Shown here: positions 51,476 through 60,897 of the stretch, piece by piece
How positions within the stretch are numbered: position 1 is the stretch's first letter
How the letters are laid out: each line of letters starts with the position of its first letter
Assembly: GCF_026339935.1 (NCBI RefSeq)
Contig: NZ_JAPEPX010000001.1
Span: 4,987,501-5,051,500, forward strand
Source of the DNA: Streptomyces sp. NBC_01551
GTDB lineage: Bacteria; Actinomycetota; Actinomycetes; Streptomycetales; Streptomycetaceae
Direction of reading: 5' to 3'
Length of the DNA stretch: 64,000 nt
Program-made: the position numbers and the translations under genes
The notes under the pieces: model-generated
The model's input: the letters and a program-made list of their open reading frames with translations, nothing else
Told to the model about the DNA's origin: nothing
Database searches by the model: none

Positions 51476-54400
51476 ATGCGGTTTAGTTTTGCTGCCACGA
51501 GAAAGTGTGCGGAATTGGACAGCGGTATTTCGGTCACGGCGGTCACCACGCCCGCCCTCTTTACCGGCTCCGCGGAATCCCCCGCGCAGGTGGTCCGCGT
51601 GCGGATCCGCAGGGAGCGCCCGGCCGGCCCGCTGTACGTGACCGTGCACGGCCCCGGGATCACCACCCCGCACCCGCGCATCATGCGGGCCGAGGCCGTC
51701 GAGGCCGGGGCAGAGGCCGGGGCTGAGGCGGGGGCTGAGGCGGGGGCGGGGCCGGGTACCGGCGCCGCGGAGTCCACCGTCGAGGTGGCCGTCCGTACCG
51801 GCGACGCCGAACCGGGGGCGCTGCTCCCCGCCACCGTCCGGGTCGCCACCCCCGACGGCCGCCCCCTGGCCGAGCTGCCGTTCCGCCTGACCGTCGCCGA
51901 GCCCGGCTGGACCGTCCGGCTCGTCCCGCACTTCCACTACGACCCCATGTGGTGGAACACCCAGGCCGCCTACACCGCCCTGTGGGACGCCCCGCCGAAA
52001 CCCGGCGAGCCGGAGCGAGGCTGGGAGTACACCGGGGTCCCCGCCTTCACCCTGATCCCGCTCCACCTCCAGCAGGCGCGCGAGGACCCCGCGTACCGCT
52101 TCGTGCTCTCGGAGGTCGACTACCTCAAGCCGTACTGGGACAGCCACCCCGCCGACCGCGCCGAGCTGCGCGCGCTGATCGCCGAGGGCCGCGTCGAGAT
52201 CGTCGGCGGCACCTACAACGAGCCCTCCACCAACCTCACCTCGGCCGAGAGCACCGTCCGCAGCGCGGTCCACGGCCTGGCCCTGCACCGCGGCACCCTC
52301 GGCGCCGACCCGCGCACCGCCTGGCAGCTCGACGTCTTCGGCCACGACCCCTCGTTCCCCGCCCTGATGGCCGGCGCCGGACTCGACTCCGCCGTCCTCG
52401 CCCGAGGCCCGCACCACCAGTGGGGCCCGATGGCGGACCGCTGGGGCGACCCCCTCCGGGCTCCCACCGCCATGCAACTGCCCTCCGAGTACGAGTGGAT
52501 CGCGCCCGACGGCACCGGACTGCTGCTGCACTACCTGCCCGCGCACTACTCCGCGGGCTGGTTCTCGCACCGGGCCCCGGACGCGGAGAGGGCCGCCGAG
52601 CAGTTGCTGGAGCTGTACGAGCTGCTGCGCACCCGGGCCGCGACGCGGAACGTCCTGATTCCGATGGGCACCGACTTCTCGTGGCCGCACCGCTGGGGCC
52701 TGGACGTGCAGCACGCCTGGAACCGCCGCTACCGCTGGCCGCGCATGGAGCACTCCGGCCCGCGCGGCCACTTCGACGCCGTCCGGGCCGAGCTGGCGGC
52801 GCGCGGGGAGCGGCCGCTGCCGGTGACGCGGGAGATGGGCCCGGTGTACACCGGCAAGGACGTCTCGTACATCGACGTGAAGCAGGCCCACCGCGCCGCC
52901 GAGAACCTCCTGGAGCAGGCCGAGACGTTCGCCGCGCTGGCCTGCGCGGAGGGGCTGCTGGACTACCCCGCGCAGACCCTCGCCAAGGCCTGGCGGCACC
53001 TGCTGCACGCCGCGCACCACGACGCCGTCACCGGGACCTTCTCCGACCAGGTGTACCTGGACCTGCTGCCGACCTGGCGCGAGGCGCACGACCTGGCGGA
53101 CGCCGTACGGGAGGAGGCGCTGCGGGCGCTGACGGCCGCGGCCGACACCCGGAGCCCGGCGGCGGCCCCGCCGTGCCTGCTCGCGGTGACCGTGTTCAAC
53201 CCGGTGTCGTGGACGCGGACCGACCTGGTCCGTACGACGGTGGACCTGGCGGCCCTCGGGATCCGGGGCGGGGGCGGAGACAGGGACGGGGACGGGGGCG
53301 GAGGACGGGGCCGGGACGTGGGCCCGTACCCGTACCTGGACCCGTACCCGGACCCACGGCGTGTCACCCTGCGTGATGACACCGGCCGGGACGCGCCCGT
53401 CCACGTCGAGGCCGTGAGCGGCGGGGTGGCCGAGGTGGTGTTCCTGGCCCGGGAGGTCCCGCCGCTCGGCCACCGCACGTACTGGCTGCACGCCTCCGGC
53501 CGGCCGGTTTCGGGCGGCTGGGAGCCCGCCGACGGCCTCGTCGCCGAGAACGCCCGCTTCCGGGCCGAGGCCGACCCGGCGCGCGGCGGCGGCCTCGCCC
53601 GGCTGCGGGACCTGCGCACCGGGCAGGAGCTGTTCACCCCGGGGCAGGTGGACGAGCTCGTCGTGCAGGAGGAGTACGACCGGCACCCCTTCTTCGAGGA
53701 GGGCCCCTGGCACCTGCTGCCCAAGGGCCCGGGCACCGGTTCGGGCGACGCGCCCGCCGAGTCCTGCCGCGTCGAACGGGGACCGCTCGGCGCGCGGATC
53801 GTGGCCACCGGGCGCACCGGCGCGGTCCGCTGGATCCGCACCACCACCCTGTGGGACGGCCTGGACCGTGTGGAACTGACCACGACCGTGCGGGAGTTCC
53901 AAGGGCGCGACCAGCTGCTGCGGCTGCGGATCCCGGCCGATGTGCCGGGGGCGCTGCCGGTGGCCGAGACGGCCGCGGCCGCCGTGGGGCGCGGCTTCGC
54001 GTTCCCCGAGGCGGACGCGGGGGCGGATCACACCCGGGCCCCGTGGACGCTGGACAGCCCCTGCCTCAACTGGTTCGCGCTGTCGGCGCCGCTGTGCGTG
54101 GGCGGCCGGGCGGTCGGCGCGGCCGAGATCGTGCTCCCGGACTCCGGAACTCCGCCGGGCCTGCGGGAGTTGGTGACCGCGCTCGGCCGTCGCGGGGTCA
54201 CCGCCACCCCGACCCGGCCCGGCGGGCCGCGCTGGGGCGACCTGGCGGTGGACAGCAGCCTCCCGGACCTGCGGATCGCGCTGGGCGGGCCCGAGCGGAA
54301 CGCCTTCACGGCGGAGGTCCTGGCGACGGCCGACCCCGCCTACGCCCAAGCCGTACGAGAGCACGCGCGGGTCTGGATCCCGGCCCGGGCCCCTCTTCGC

Positions 54401-55924
54401 GAGCTCTGGGAGCCCGGCTGTGACCTGACCGGCTTCCGTGACCTGCCGGTCCTGGTGATCCCCGGGTCACCCGAAGACCTCGCCCCGGCCCTCGCCTGCG
54501 ACGGCCCGCTCGAAGCGGTGGATCCGCTGCCCGGTCCCGCCGCGCGCGGGGAGACGTACGCGGGCCGGACCGTCGGGATCCTGGTCAAGGGCACGCCCGG
54601 CTTCGCGGTGGACACCTCGGGCCGGCTTCACGGCAACCTGATGCGCTCCTGCACCGGCCGTCCCGCCGGGGCGTGGATGGACCCGCCCCGGCGCACCGCC
54701 CCGGACGGCAGCTCCTTCCAGCTCCAGCACTGGACCCACGTCTTCGAGCACGCCCTGGTCGCGGGAGCCGGGGACTGGCGGGAGGCCGATCTGGTCCGCC
54801 GGGGGCGGGAGTTCAACAAGCCCCTCACCGCCGTGGTCGCCGTGCCGGGGGCGGGCCCGAGGCCGGGCGCCCGCTCGCTGCTGGCGGTGGAGCCGGCCGA
54901 CCGGGTGCTGATCGAGGCGGTGAAACGGGCCGAGGGAACGCGTGGTGACGCTGCCCTGGCGGTCCGGCTGCGCGAGACGCACGGCCGTCCCGCCGCCGCC
55001 CGGGTCTCGCCGGCATGGCCGACCGCGGGAGCCGCCGCCGTCGGAGCCGCTGCCGCTGCCGTCGGAGCCGCCGGATCTGCTGGAGCCGTCGGAGCCGTCG
55101 AGGCCGACCTGCTGGACCGCCCGCGCGGCCCCTTCGCGGGCGGTGTCGGCGCCGCCGCCACGACCACGCTGCTGCTGCCCACGCCCTCCGGCATGCCGCT
55201 CCGCACGGACGAACGGGAGCCCGGCCGACCGGTGTTCAGCCGCTACTGGCTGCACAACACGGGCACGGCCCCGCTCGGCGACGCCCCGTACACGGTGATG
55301 TGCGATGGCACGCCTTCGGAGGTGGTGGTCACCCTCGCAGCCCACGGCGGCGCGACCCCGCCGGCCGGCGGCCCGGTCAGGCTGGAGGTGCGGGTGCCCG
55401 GGGGGTGGCGGGCCTCCTGGACCCACCGCACCGCCGATCTGCCGCCCGGCGGCCATCTGCGGCTGCCGCTGGCCGTCGTACCCGCCGCCGGCGCCGAGCC
55501 CGGTGAGCACCTGGTCCGGGTCGTCGCCGCCACCCCGGCCGGGGAGTTCGAGGACGTGCTCGCGGTGACCGTCCCGGGCGACCCCGCCGCGGCGGAGGTC
55601 CCCGCGCTGTGGGTCGAGGCGGACCCCGGGGTCGAAGTCGCCCCCGGGGCGCGGGCCTTCGTACGGGTCCGGGTCGGCAGCACCGGCATCCGGAGCCCGC
55701 TCACGGGTACGGCGTACGCGCTCTCCCCGTACGGCAGCTGGCAGCTGGTGGGGCCCGCCGCCCAGCCCCTGCACGTCCCGGCGGACCGCCCGGCCGAACT
55801 GGAATTCGTCCTCGCCCCGCCGCCCGGCACCCCTCCCGGGAGCTACTGGACGGCGGTCAAGGCGGTCTGCCAGGGCAGGATCGCGTACGGTCCCGCCATC
55901 GCAGTCCGCGTCACCGAGGGATGA
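51476..55924 (+). CDS. GH38 alpha-mannosidase, 1482 aa
   Basis: Zinc-dependent retaining alpha-mannosidase, cytoplasmic (no signal peptide). Metal ligands: His152 and Asp156 region in HFHYDPMWW, nucleophile Asp286 in WQLDVFGHDPSFP and His515 in AAHHDAVTGT. The protein is longer than the usual 900-1100 aa: an N-terminal beta domain (about 1-145), two Gly/Asp/Tyr-rich or Ala/Gly-rich insertions (about 598-625 and 1178-1205), and C-terminal Ig-like domains (from about 1215). It heads a GH38-LacI-ROK operon, with LacI seven bases downstream. The first 12 codons use AT-rich triplets (TTT, AGT, AGA) rare in Streptomyces. GAGAGAG precedes the ATG; TTG 51515 is a weak alternative. Confidence 0.92.
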   Translation: MRFSFAATRKCAELDSGISVTAVTTPALFTGSAESPAQVVRVRIRRERPAGPLYVTVHGPGITTPHPRIMRAEAVEAGAEAGAEAGAEAGAGPGTGAAESTVEVAVRTGDAEPGALLPATVRVATPDGRPLAELPFRLTVAEPGWTVRLVPHFHYDPMWWNTQAAYTALWDAPPKPGEPERGWEYTGVPAFTLIPLHLQQAREDPAYRFVLSEVDYLKPYWDSHPADRAELRALIAEGRVEIVGGTYNEPSTNLTSAESTVRSAVHGLALHRGTLGADPRTAWQLDVFGHDPSFPALMAGAGLDSAVLARGPHHQWGPMADRWGDPLRAPTAMQLPSEYEWIAPDGTGLLLHYLPAHYSAGWFSHRAPDAERAAEQLLELYELLRTRAATRNVLIPMGTDFSWPHRWGLDVQHAWNRRYRWPRMEHSGPRGHFDAVRAELAARGERPLPVTREMGPVYTGKDVSYIDVKQAHRAAENLLEQAETFAALACAEGLLDYPAQTLAKAWRHLLHAAHHDAVTGTFSDQVYLDLLPTWREAHDLADAVREEALRALTAAADTRSPAAAPPCLLAVTVFNPVSWTRTDLVRTTVDLAALGIRGGGGDRDGDGGGGRGRDVGPYPYLDPYPDPRRVTLRDDTGRDAPVHVEAVSGGVAEVVFLAREVPPLGHRTYWLHASGRPVSGGWEPADGLVAENARFRAEADPARGGGLARLRDLRTGQELFTPGQVDELVVQEEYDRHPFFEEGPWHLLPKGPGTGSGDAPAESCRVERGPLGARIVATGRTGAVRWIRTTTLWDGLDRVELTTTVREFQGRDQLLRLRIPADVPGALPVAETAAAAVGRGFAFPEADAGADHTRAPWTLDSPCLNWFALSAPLCVGGRAVGAAEIVLPDSGTPPGLRELVTALGRRGVTATPTRPGGPRWGDLAVDSSLPDLRIALGGPERNAFTAEVLATADPAYAQAVREHARVWIPARAPLRELWEPGCDLTGFRDLPVLVIPGSPEDLAPALACDGPLEAVDPLPGPAARGETYAGRTVGILVKGTPGFAVDTSGRLHGNLMRSCTGRPAGAWMDPPRRTAPDGSSFQLQHWTHVFEHALVAGAGDWREADLVRRGREFNKPLTAVVAVPGAGPRPGARSLLAVEPADRVLIEAVKRAEGTRGDAALAVRLRETHGRPAAARVSPAWPTAGAAAVGAAAAAVGAAGSAGAVGAVEADLLDRPRGPFAGGVGAAATTTLLLPTPSGMPLRTDEREPGRPVFSRYWLHNTGTAPLGDAPYTVMCDGTPSEVVVTLAAHGGATPPAGGPVRLEVRVPGGWRASWTHRTADLPPGGHLRLPLAVVPAAGAEPGEHLVRVVAATPAGEFEDVLAVTVPGDPAAAEVPALWVEADPGVEVAPGARAFVRVRVGSTGIRSPLTGTAYALSPYGSWQLVGPAAQPLHVPADRPAELEFVLAPPPGTPPGSYWTAVKAVCQGRIAYGPAIAVRVTEG
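51701..51748 (+). repeat. Four 12-bp coding repeats in GH38
   Basis: GAGGC(C/G)GGGGC(A/T/G) repeated four times, encoding EAGA-EAGA-EAGA-EAGA, in the N-terminal beta domain. Length variation between strains would be expected. Confidence 0.85.
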
Positions 55925-55931
55925 GGCAGGC

Positions 55932-56960
55932 ATGGCCCGCAGACCCACCATCAAGGACATCGCCCGGCAGGCCGGGGTGTCGGAGAGCGCCGTGTCCTTC
56001 GCGCTCAACGACCGCCCGGGCGTCTCCCAGGACACCCGCGCCCGGATCCGCCGGGTCGCCGAGGAACTCGGCTGGCAGCCCAACAGCGCCGCCCGCGCCC
56101 TGTCCGGGGAGCGCTCCGGGGCGGTCGGCCTCGTCCTCGCCCGGCCCGCCCACACCCTCGGTGTCGAGTCCTTCTTCCTCCGACTGGTCTCCGGCATACA
56201 GGAGGTGCTCGCGGCCGGCCGGATCGCCCTGCTCTTCCAGGTGGTGGAGGACATCGACGCCGAATGCGCGGTCTACCGGCGCTGGTGGGCCGAACGCCGC
56301 GTGGACGGAGTCCTCGTCGTCGACCCGCGTACGGATGACCCGCGCCCTGCCCTGCTCGAACAGCTGGCGCTGCCCGCGGTGCTGGTCGGCGGCGCGGGCG
56401 GCGGCGCGCACTCCTCGGTCTGGGCGGACGACGCCCGGGCCATGACCCGGGTCCTGGAACACCTCCACGCGCTCGGCCACCGCCGGATCACCCACATCGC
56501 CGGCCTGCCCGGCCTCGCCCACACCGCCCGCCGGATGGCCTCGCTGCGCACCGAGGCGGCGCGGCTCGGCCTCGGCCCCGACCGGGTGCGCTCCGTCGTC
56601 ACCGACTACTCCGACGCGGAGGGCGCCGCGGCCACCCGCCGGGTCCTGGCCGAGCCCGAGCCGCCCACGGCCCTCGTCTACGACAACGACGTGATGGCGG
56701 TGGCCGGCAGCGCCGTCGCCGCCGAGCTGGCCATCCCCGTCCCCGACCGGCTCTCGATCGTGGCCTGGGACGACTCCGCGCTCTGCCGCGTCACCCACCC
56801 CCGGCTCACCGCCCTGGTCCGGGACACCGCCGCCTTCGGTCGGCTCGCCGCCGAGGAACTGCTCTCGGTGCTCGCCGGGGGCCCGCCCCGGGTCCGGGAG
56901 GCCGAACAGCCGCGACTGGAACCCCGCGAGAGTACGGCGCCGCCGACGGCCGCATACTGA
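55932..56960 (+). CDS. LacI family repressor of the glycan cluster, 342 aa
   Basis: N-terminal HTH and hinge (TIKDIARQAGVSESAVSFAL through GWQPNSAARALSG, about 4-57) and a periplasmic-binding-like effector domain (about 60-330; HLHALGHRRITHIAGL, ALVYDNDVMAVAG, SIVAWDDS). The effector is likely mannose or a mannoside, judged only by the neighbours. It lies seven bases after GH38 and 27 bases before the ROK kinase, so repressor and enzymes share an operon, which predicts autoregulation from the GH38 promoter. Confidence 0.94.
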   Translation: MARRPTIKDIARQAGVSESAVSFALNDRPGVSQDTRARIRRVAEELGWQPNSAARALSGERSGAVGLVLARPAHTLGVESFFLRLVSGIQEVLAAGRIALLFQVVEDIDAECAVYRRWWAERRVDGVLVVDPRTDDPRPALLEQLALPAVLVGGAGGGAHSSVWADDARAMTRVLEHLHALGHRRITHIAGLPGLAHTARRMASLRTEAARLGLGPDRVRSVVTDYSDAEGAAATRRVLAEPEPPTALVYDNDVMAVAGSAVAAELAIPVPDRLSIVAWDDSALCRVTHPRLTALVRDTAAFGRLAAEELLSVLAGGPPRVREAEQPRLEPRESTAPPTAAY

Positions 56961-56987
56961 GTTCCGTCCCTCATCTGGAGCGCCTCC

Positions 56988-57974
56988 GTGACCCCTTCCA
57001 CCTCCGCCGTCCCCGACGTCCCGGGCTCCGCCCCGGCCGAGGGCCTGACGGTGGCGATCGACATCGGCGGCACGAAGATCGCCGGTGCGCTGGTGCACCC
57101 CGACGGCACGATGACGGCCACCACCCGCCGCCCGACCCCCCGGGGCGTGGACGGCGACGGGGTGTTCGCCGCCGTCGCGGAGGTCGTCGCGGAGCTGGCG
57201 CGATCCCCACTCTGGGTCTCGGCGGTCCGCTGCGGTGTCGGCAGCGCGGGCCCGGTCGACACCTCGCGCGGCACTGTGAGCCCGGTGAACATCGGGGCGT
57301 GGCGCGACTTCCCGGTCCAGGAGCGGGTCTCGGCCGAACTGGCCCGGCACGGCGCCGCCGTTCCCACGGTCCTGGCCGGGGACGGAGTGGCGATGACCGC
57401 GGCCGAGCACTGGCTGGGCGCGGCCCGGGGCCACGCGAACGCCCTGTGCATGGTGGTCTCCACCGGCGTCGGCGGCGGGCTGATCCTGAACAACCAGCTC
57501 CACCCCGGCCCCACGGGCAACGCGGGCCACATCGGCCACATCAGCGTCGCCTTCGACGGGGAGCGCTGCGTCTGCGGCGGGCACGGCTGCGTCGAGTCGA
57601 TCGCCTCGGGCACCGCCATCGCCCGCTGGGCCCTCGCCCAGGGCTGGACCCCGGCCGCGGACGCCACGGCGGCGGGCGTGGCGGCCGCTGCCGAAGCCGG
57701 GGACCCGGTCGCGCTGGCCGCCTTCGACCGCGCGGGCCGCGCGCTGGCCGCCGCCATCGCGGCCACCGCGACCCTGGTCGAGACGGACATCGCCGTCATC
57801 GGCGGAGGGGTCGCGGCCTCGGGGGAGACCCTGTTCGGTCCGATCCGGGCGCACCTGGGCTCGTACGCCACGCTGTCGTTCGTGCGGGACGTCCGGGTGG
57901 TACCGGCCTCGCTCGGCACCCACGCGGGGCTGATCGGGGCGGCGGCCGCGGCCCTGAGCCTGTTGCCGGGATAG
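56988..57974 (+). CDS. ROK family sugar kinase, 328 aa
   Basis: Phosphorylates a hexose or amino sugar. The ATP-binding DIGGTKIAGALV lies at about residues 24-35, the sugar-binding GNAGHIGHI and zinc motif CVCGGHGCVES follow at about 178-205. No HTH is present, so it is a kinase rather than a ROK repressor. In bifidobacterial N-glycan loci a ROK kinase handles released mannose or GlcNAc; the same role is inferred here. GTG 56988 was chosen because it begins 27 bases after the LacI stop; an exact ribosome binding site was not clear. Confidence 0.9.
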   Translation: MTPSTSAVPDVPGSAPAEGLTVAIDIGGTKIAGALVHPDGTMTATTRRPTPRGVDGDGVFAAVAEVVAELARSPLWVSAVRCGVGSAGPVDTSRGTVSPVNIGAWRDFPVQERVSAELARHGAAVPTVLAGDGVAMTAAEHWLGAARGHANALCMVVSTGVGGGLILNNQLHPGPTGNAGHIGHISVAFDGERCVCGGHGCVESIASGTAIARWALAQGWTPAADATAAGVAAAAEAGDPVALAAFDRAGRALAAAIAATATLVETDIAVIGGGVAASGETLFGPIRAHLGSYATLSFVRDVRVVPASLGTHAGLIGAAAAALSLLPG

Positions 57975-58007
57975 TTGGCGGGATAGAGGCCCGGCCTGGC
58001 CTCAGCC

Positions 58008-59003
58008 CTACGGCTTGACGGAGCGGTAGTACCGCCCGGCGCCCTCGTGCAGGTCCAGCGGGTCCGTGTAGATCGCCGTCCGGAGGTCCACCAGCTGCGC
58101 CGCGTGCACCTCGTGCCCGATGCGGTCCCGGCTCAGGATCACCGTGCGGGTGAACTGCTCCGTCAGCTTCGGGTCGGTCGCGGCCGTCGTGACCAGCAGG
58201 TTCGGCACGGCCACCGTCGCCACCGCCGAGGTGTTGCGGGCCCGGCCGTAAGCGTCCTGCGGCATCACCGCCGCCCGGTAGTACCGGGCCGGGCTGCCGC
58301 CCGCCTGAAGCCGCTCCACCAGGTCGCCCAGCTGCACGAGGCGGATGTCGAACCGCTCCGACAGCTCCCGCACGGCGTTCGTGGGAAGCCCGCCGGACCA
58401 GAAGAACGCGTCGATCCGGCCCGCCTCCAGCTCCGCGGGCATGGTGTCGATGCCGATGGACACCGGCTTGATGTCCCGCGCCGGGTTCAGCTTGGCCGCC
58501 GTGAGCAGCCGGTCCGCGATGAGCCGCACCCCGGAGCCGCTCTGGCCGACCGCGACCCGCTTGCCCTTGAGGTCCGCCGTCGACTGCACCGGCGACCCGG
58601 CGGGCACCACAAGCTGCACGTAGTCGTCGTAGAGCCGCGCGCAGCCGCGCAGCGCCTCCGCGCCCGGCTTCCCGTCGGCCCGGTACTTGGCGACCGCGTC
58701 CGCCGTCGCCACCGTGAAGTCCGCCTGCCCGGCGGCGACCCGCTGGAGGTTCTGCTGCGAGCCCTCGCTCGGCTCCAGCCGTACGTTCACCCCGGGCATG
58801 TCCGTCGCGAGTGCCTGCTGGAGCAGTTCGCCGTAGAGGTGGTAAACGCCGGTACGGACGCCCGTGCTGAGGGTGAGATCGCCCTTCAGCTCCGGCTCAC
58901 CGAAGGGTTTCAGCCACCACAGCAGCGCTGCGAGGACGGCCAGCACGACGACCAGACCCCGCAGGACGCGGCGCCTGCTGATCCGGGGCAGTACGAGGTG
59001 CAT
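58008..59003 (-). CDS. TAXI family TRAP-transporter binding protein, 331 aa
   Basis: Membrane-anchored or secreted solute-binding protein of the TAXI group, typically for glutamate or other organic acids. A hydrophobic segment ([19 protein letters not shown], about residues 13-31) is followed by family blocks [47 protein letters not shown] and [15 protein letters not shown]. The TRAP membrane subunits are not in the window. CAGGAT lies seven bases before the ATG (leaderless). It ends 33 bases from the ROK gene, with which it is convergent. Confidence 0.92.
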   Translation of the reverse strand: MHLVLPRISRRRVLRGLVVVLAVLAALLWWLKPFGEPELKGDLTLSTGVRTGVYHLYGELLQQALATDMPGVNVRLEPSEGSQQNLQRVAAGQADFTVATADAVAKYRADGKPGAEALRGCARLYDDYVQLVVPAGSPVQSTADLKGKRVAVGQSGSGVRLIADRLLTAAKLNPARDIKPVSIGIDTMPAELEAGRIDAFFWSGGLPTNAVRELSERFDIRLVQLGDLVERLQAGGSPARYYRAAVMPQDAYGRARNTSAVATVAVPNLLVTTAATDPKLTEQFTRTVILSRDRIGHEVHAAQLVDLRTAIYTDPLDLHEGAGRYYRSVKP

Positions 59004-59215
59004 GGCCGCGATCCTGCCAGCCCCCCGCCGTCCTGTCACGGCCAGCCCCACCCGGCCCCCGCCCCCAGCGCCCTGGCACGGGCTGTGGGGCCCCGCCCCG
59101 AGCGCTCCGGTCGGGGCTGCGGGGGCGCGGAGCTCGTTGGGCTTGCTGTCCCGGCGGAGATGCCCGTTTCGGTCGGCTGGCAGGGGCCTCTGGTGCCCGG
59201 GCGCGGGGGGCCGGG

Positions 59216-60169
59216 TCAGGGGTGCCGGCCCGCCGCATCCGCCCGGTCCGGCCCGGGGGCGGCGCCCGCGCTCCGTGTGCGGAGTCGGGTGAGCAGGGTT
59301 CGGGCGGCCGGGCCCGACGGGCCGTCCGTGCGCCAGGCCAGTGCGACCCGGGCGCTCAGGGCGGGCTCGGTGATCCGTAGCGCTCGTAGGTCCGCGCCCG
59401 CCGCGGACTCGGCGCCAGCGGGGACGACCGCGACCCCGAGCCCCCGCGCGGCCAGCCGCACCAGCACCGCGGGCGCGGCCGCCTCGAAGTCCACCCGGGG
59501 GCCGAATCCGGCCTCCGCGCACGCGCGCTCCAGGACCCCGCGCAGCCCGGTCCCGCGCGGCAGGCAGATCAGCGGGCGCCCGCTCAGCGCCGTCAGCGCA
59601 ATCTCCCCGTCCAGGGACGCCCGTACGAGCGGATCGTCCGGCCGCACCGCCGCGACCAAGGGCTCGGCGAGCACGACCTGCACGGAGATCCCGGCCGGCG
59701 GCTCCCCGTCCAGCCCGATCACCGCCAGATCCAGTTCGCCCCGCCGCAGCCCGGCCAGCATCCGCTCCGAGGTGTCCTCGGCCAGCGCGATCTCCACCTC
59801 GGGGTGCGCGTCATGGAAGTCGCCGAGCACCCCGATCACGTCCAGGCCGTCCACCACCGCCCCGGCCGCCCCCGGGATCAGCCCGACGGACACCCGCCCC
59901 CGCAACAGGCCGGACACCTCCTCGGCCGTCCGCCGGATCCCCTCCACCGCCGCCAGCGCGGCCCGCGCGTACGACAGCACCGCCTCGCCCGCCTCCGTCG
60001 GCGTCACCCGCCGCCCGGACCGGTCCAGCAGCCGCAGCCCCAGCTCCCGCTCCAGCCGCCGCACCTGGGCGCTCACCCCCGGCTGCGACACGTGCAACCG
60101 GGCCCCGGCCCTGGTGAAGCCGCCCTCCTCGACCACCGTCACGAAATACCGCAGCTGGGCCAGTTCCAT
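59216..60169 (-). CDS. LysR family transcriptional regulator, 317 aa
   Basis: Winged HTH at residues 1-60 ([38 protein letters not shown]) and a LysR substrate domain (about 90-300). TAGAAT lies eight bases before the ATG, so the transcript is likely leaderless. It is divergent from the maleylpyruvate-isomerase-like gene, 71 bases away, which LysR proteins usually control; AGAAATTCTAGA near 60174-60186 lies at the -10 and may be part of the binding site. Confidence 0.94.
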   Translation of the reverse strand: MELAQLRYFVTVVEEGGFTRAGARLHVSQPGVSAQVRRLERELGLRLLDRSGRRVTPTEAGEAVLSYARAALAAVEGIRRTAEEVSGLLRGRVSVGLIPGAAGAVVDGLDVIGVLGDFHDAHPEVEIALAEDTSERMLAGLRRGELDLAVIGLDGEPPAGISVQVVLAEPLVAAVRPDDPLVRASLDGEIALTALSGRPLICLPRGTGLRGVLERACAEAGFGPRVDFEAAAPAVLVRLAARGLGVAVVPAGAESAAGADLRALRITEPALSARVALAWRTDGPSGPAARTLLTRLRTRSAGAAPGPDRADAAGRHP

Positions 60170-60240
60170 AATCAGAAATTCTAGATCGGAGAAGAACCCG
60201 CTCTTGGACTTATGCCCCTCGCCCCGCACACCCTGGGCCC

Positions 60241-60897
60241 ATGACCGACATCGCCGCCGCCACCGCCGCCGAGCGCCGCGAACTGGCCGACGTACTCGAC
60301 GCCCTCACCCCCGAGCAGTGGGACGCCCCGTCGCTCTGCGCGGGCTGGCGGGTGCGCGAGGTCGCCGCGCACCAGTCGATGGGCTTCCGCTGCTCCCTGC
60401 CCCGCCTCGCCGCCGAACTCGTCAGGGCCCGCGGCAGCCTGCACCGCATGACCGACCGCACCGCCCGCCGCGACGCGGCCGCCCTCACCCCGCGCGAGCT
60501 GGCCGCCCTGTTGCGGGACAACGCCGGCCACCCGTGGAAGCCCCCGGCCGGCGGCCCCACCGCGGGCCTCGCCCACGACGTCGTCCACGGCCTCGACGTC
60601 ACCGTCGCCCTCGGCCACCCGCGCCGCGTCCCCGAGGACCGGCTCAGCCCCCTCCTCGCCGCCGTGAACCCGCGTGGCCTGCGGTTCTTCGGCGTGGACC
60701 TGACCGGCATCCGGCTGTGCGCCGACGACCTCGACTGGTCGTACGGCAGCGGCGTGACGGCCGGCGACCCGACGGCCGTCACCGTCCACGGACAGGCCCA
60801 GGACCTGCTGCTCGTCCTGTTCGGCCGCCGCCTCCCCGCGGGCCGGCTGCACGGGGGACCGGAGGGCTCCCGGGTACCACCTACCCTTGTTGCATGA
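60241..60897 (+). CDS. Maleylpyruvate isomerase/DinB-like protein (TIGR03083 type), 218 aa
   Basis: Member of the mycothiol-dependent metal-binding family. The signature [17 protein letters not shown] with the metal His lies near residues 31-47; [17 protein letters not shown] gives further histidines. Mycothiol is the actinobacterial thiol, and relatives are thiol S-transferases or isomerases; the substrate here is unknown. CACCCT lies six bases before the ATG. The stop overlaps the miaB start (ATGA), yet miaB seems to have its own promoter inside this gene. Confidence 0.88.
   Translation: MTDIAAATAAERRELADVLDALTPEQWDAPSLCAGWRVREVAAHQSMGFRCSLPRLAAELVRARGSLHRMTDRTARRDAAALTPRELAALLRDNAGHPWKPPAGGPTAGLAHDVVHGLDVTVALGHPRRVPEDRLSPLLAAVNPRGLRFFGVDLTGIRLCADDLDWSYGSGVTAGDPTAVTVHGQAQDLLLVLFGRRLPAGRLHGGPEGSRVPPTLVA
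60882..60894 (+). promoter_or_regulatory. miaB leaderless -10 element
   Basis: TACCCT at 60882-60887, six bases before the miaB ATG, without ribosome binding site; it lies inside the end of the preceding gene. Confidence 0.5.

Noticed and set aside
47953..51486. A 1177-codon plus-strand frame opposite the GH85 and GH5 genes
   Set aside because: No domains; it runs through the 16-bp repeat array and two real genes on the other strand.
59004..59215. Search for a gene in the gap between the TAXI and LysR genes
   Set aside because: 212 bases of GC-rich sequence with no start/ribosome-site pair or motif; only the TAXI -10 element is recognisable.
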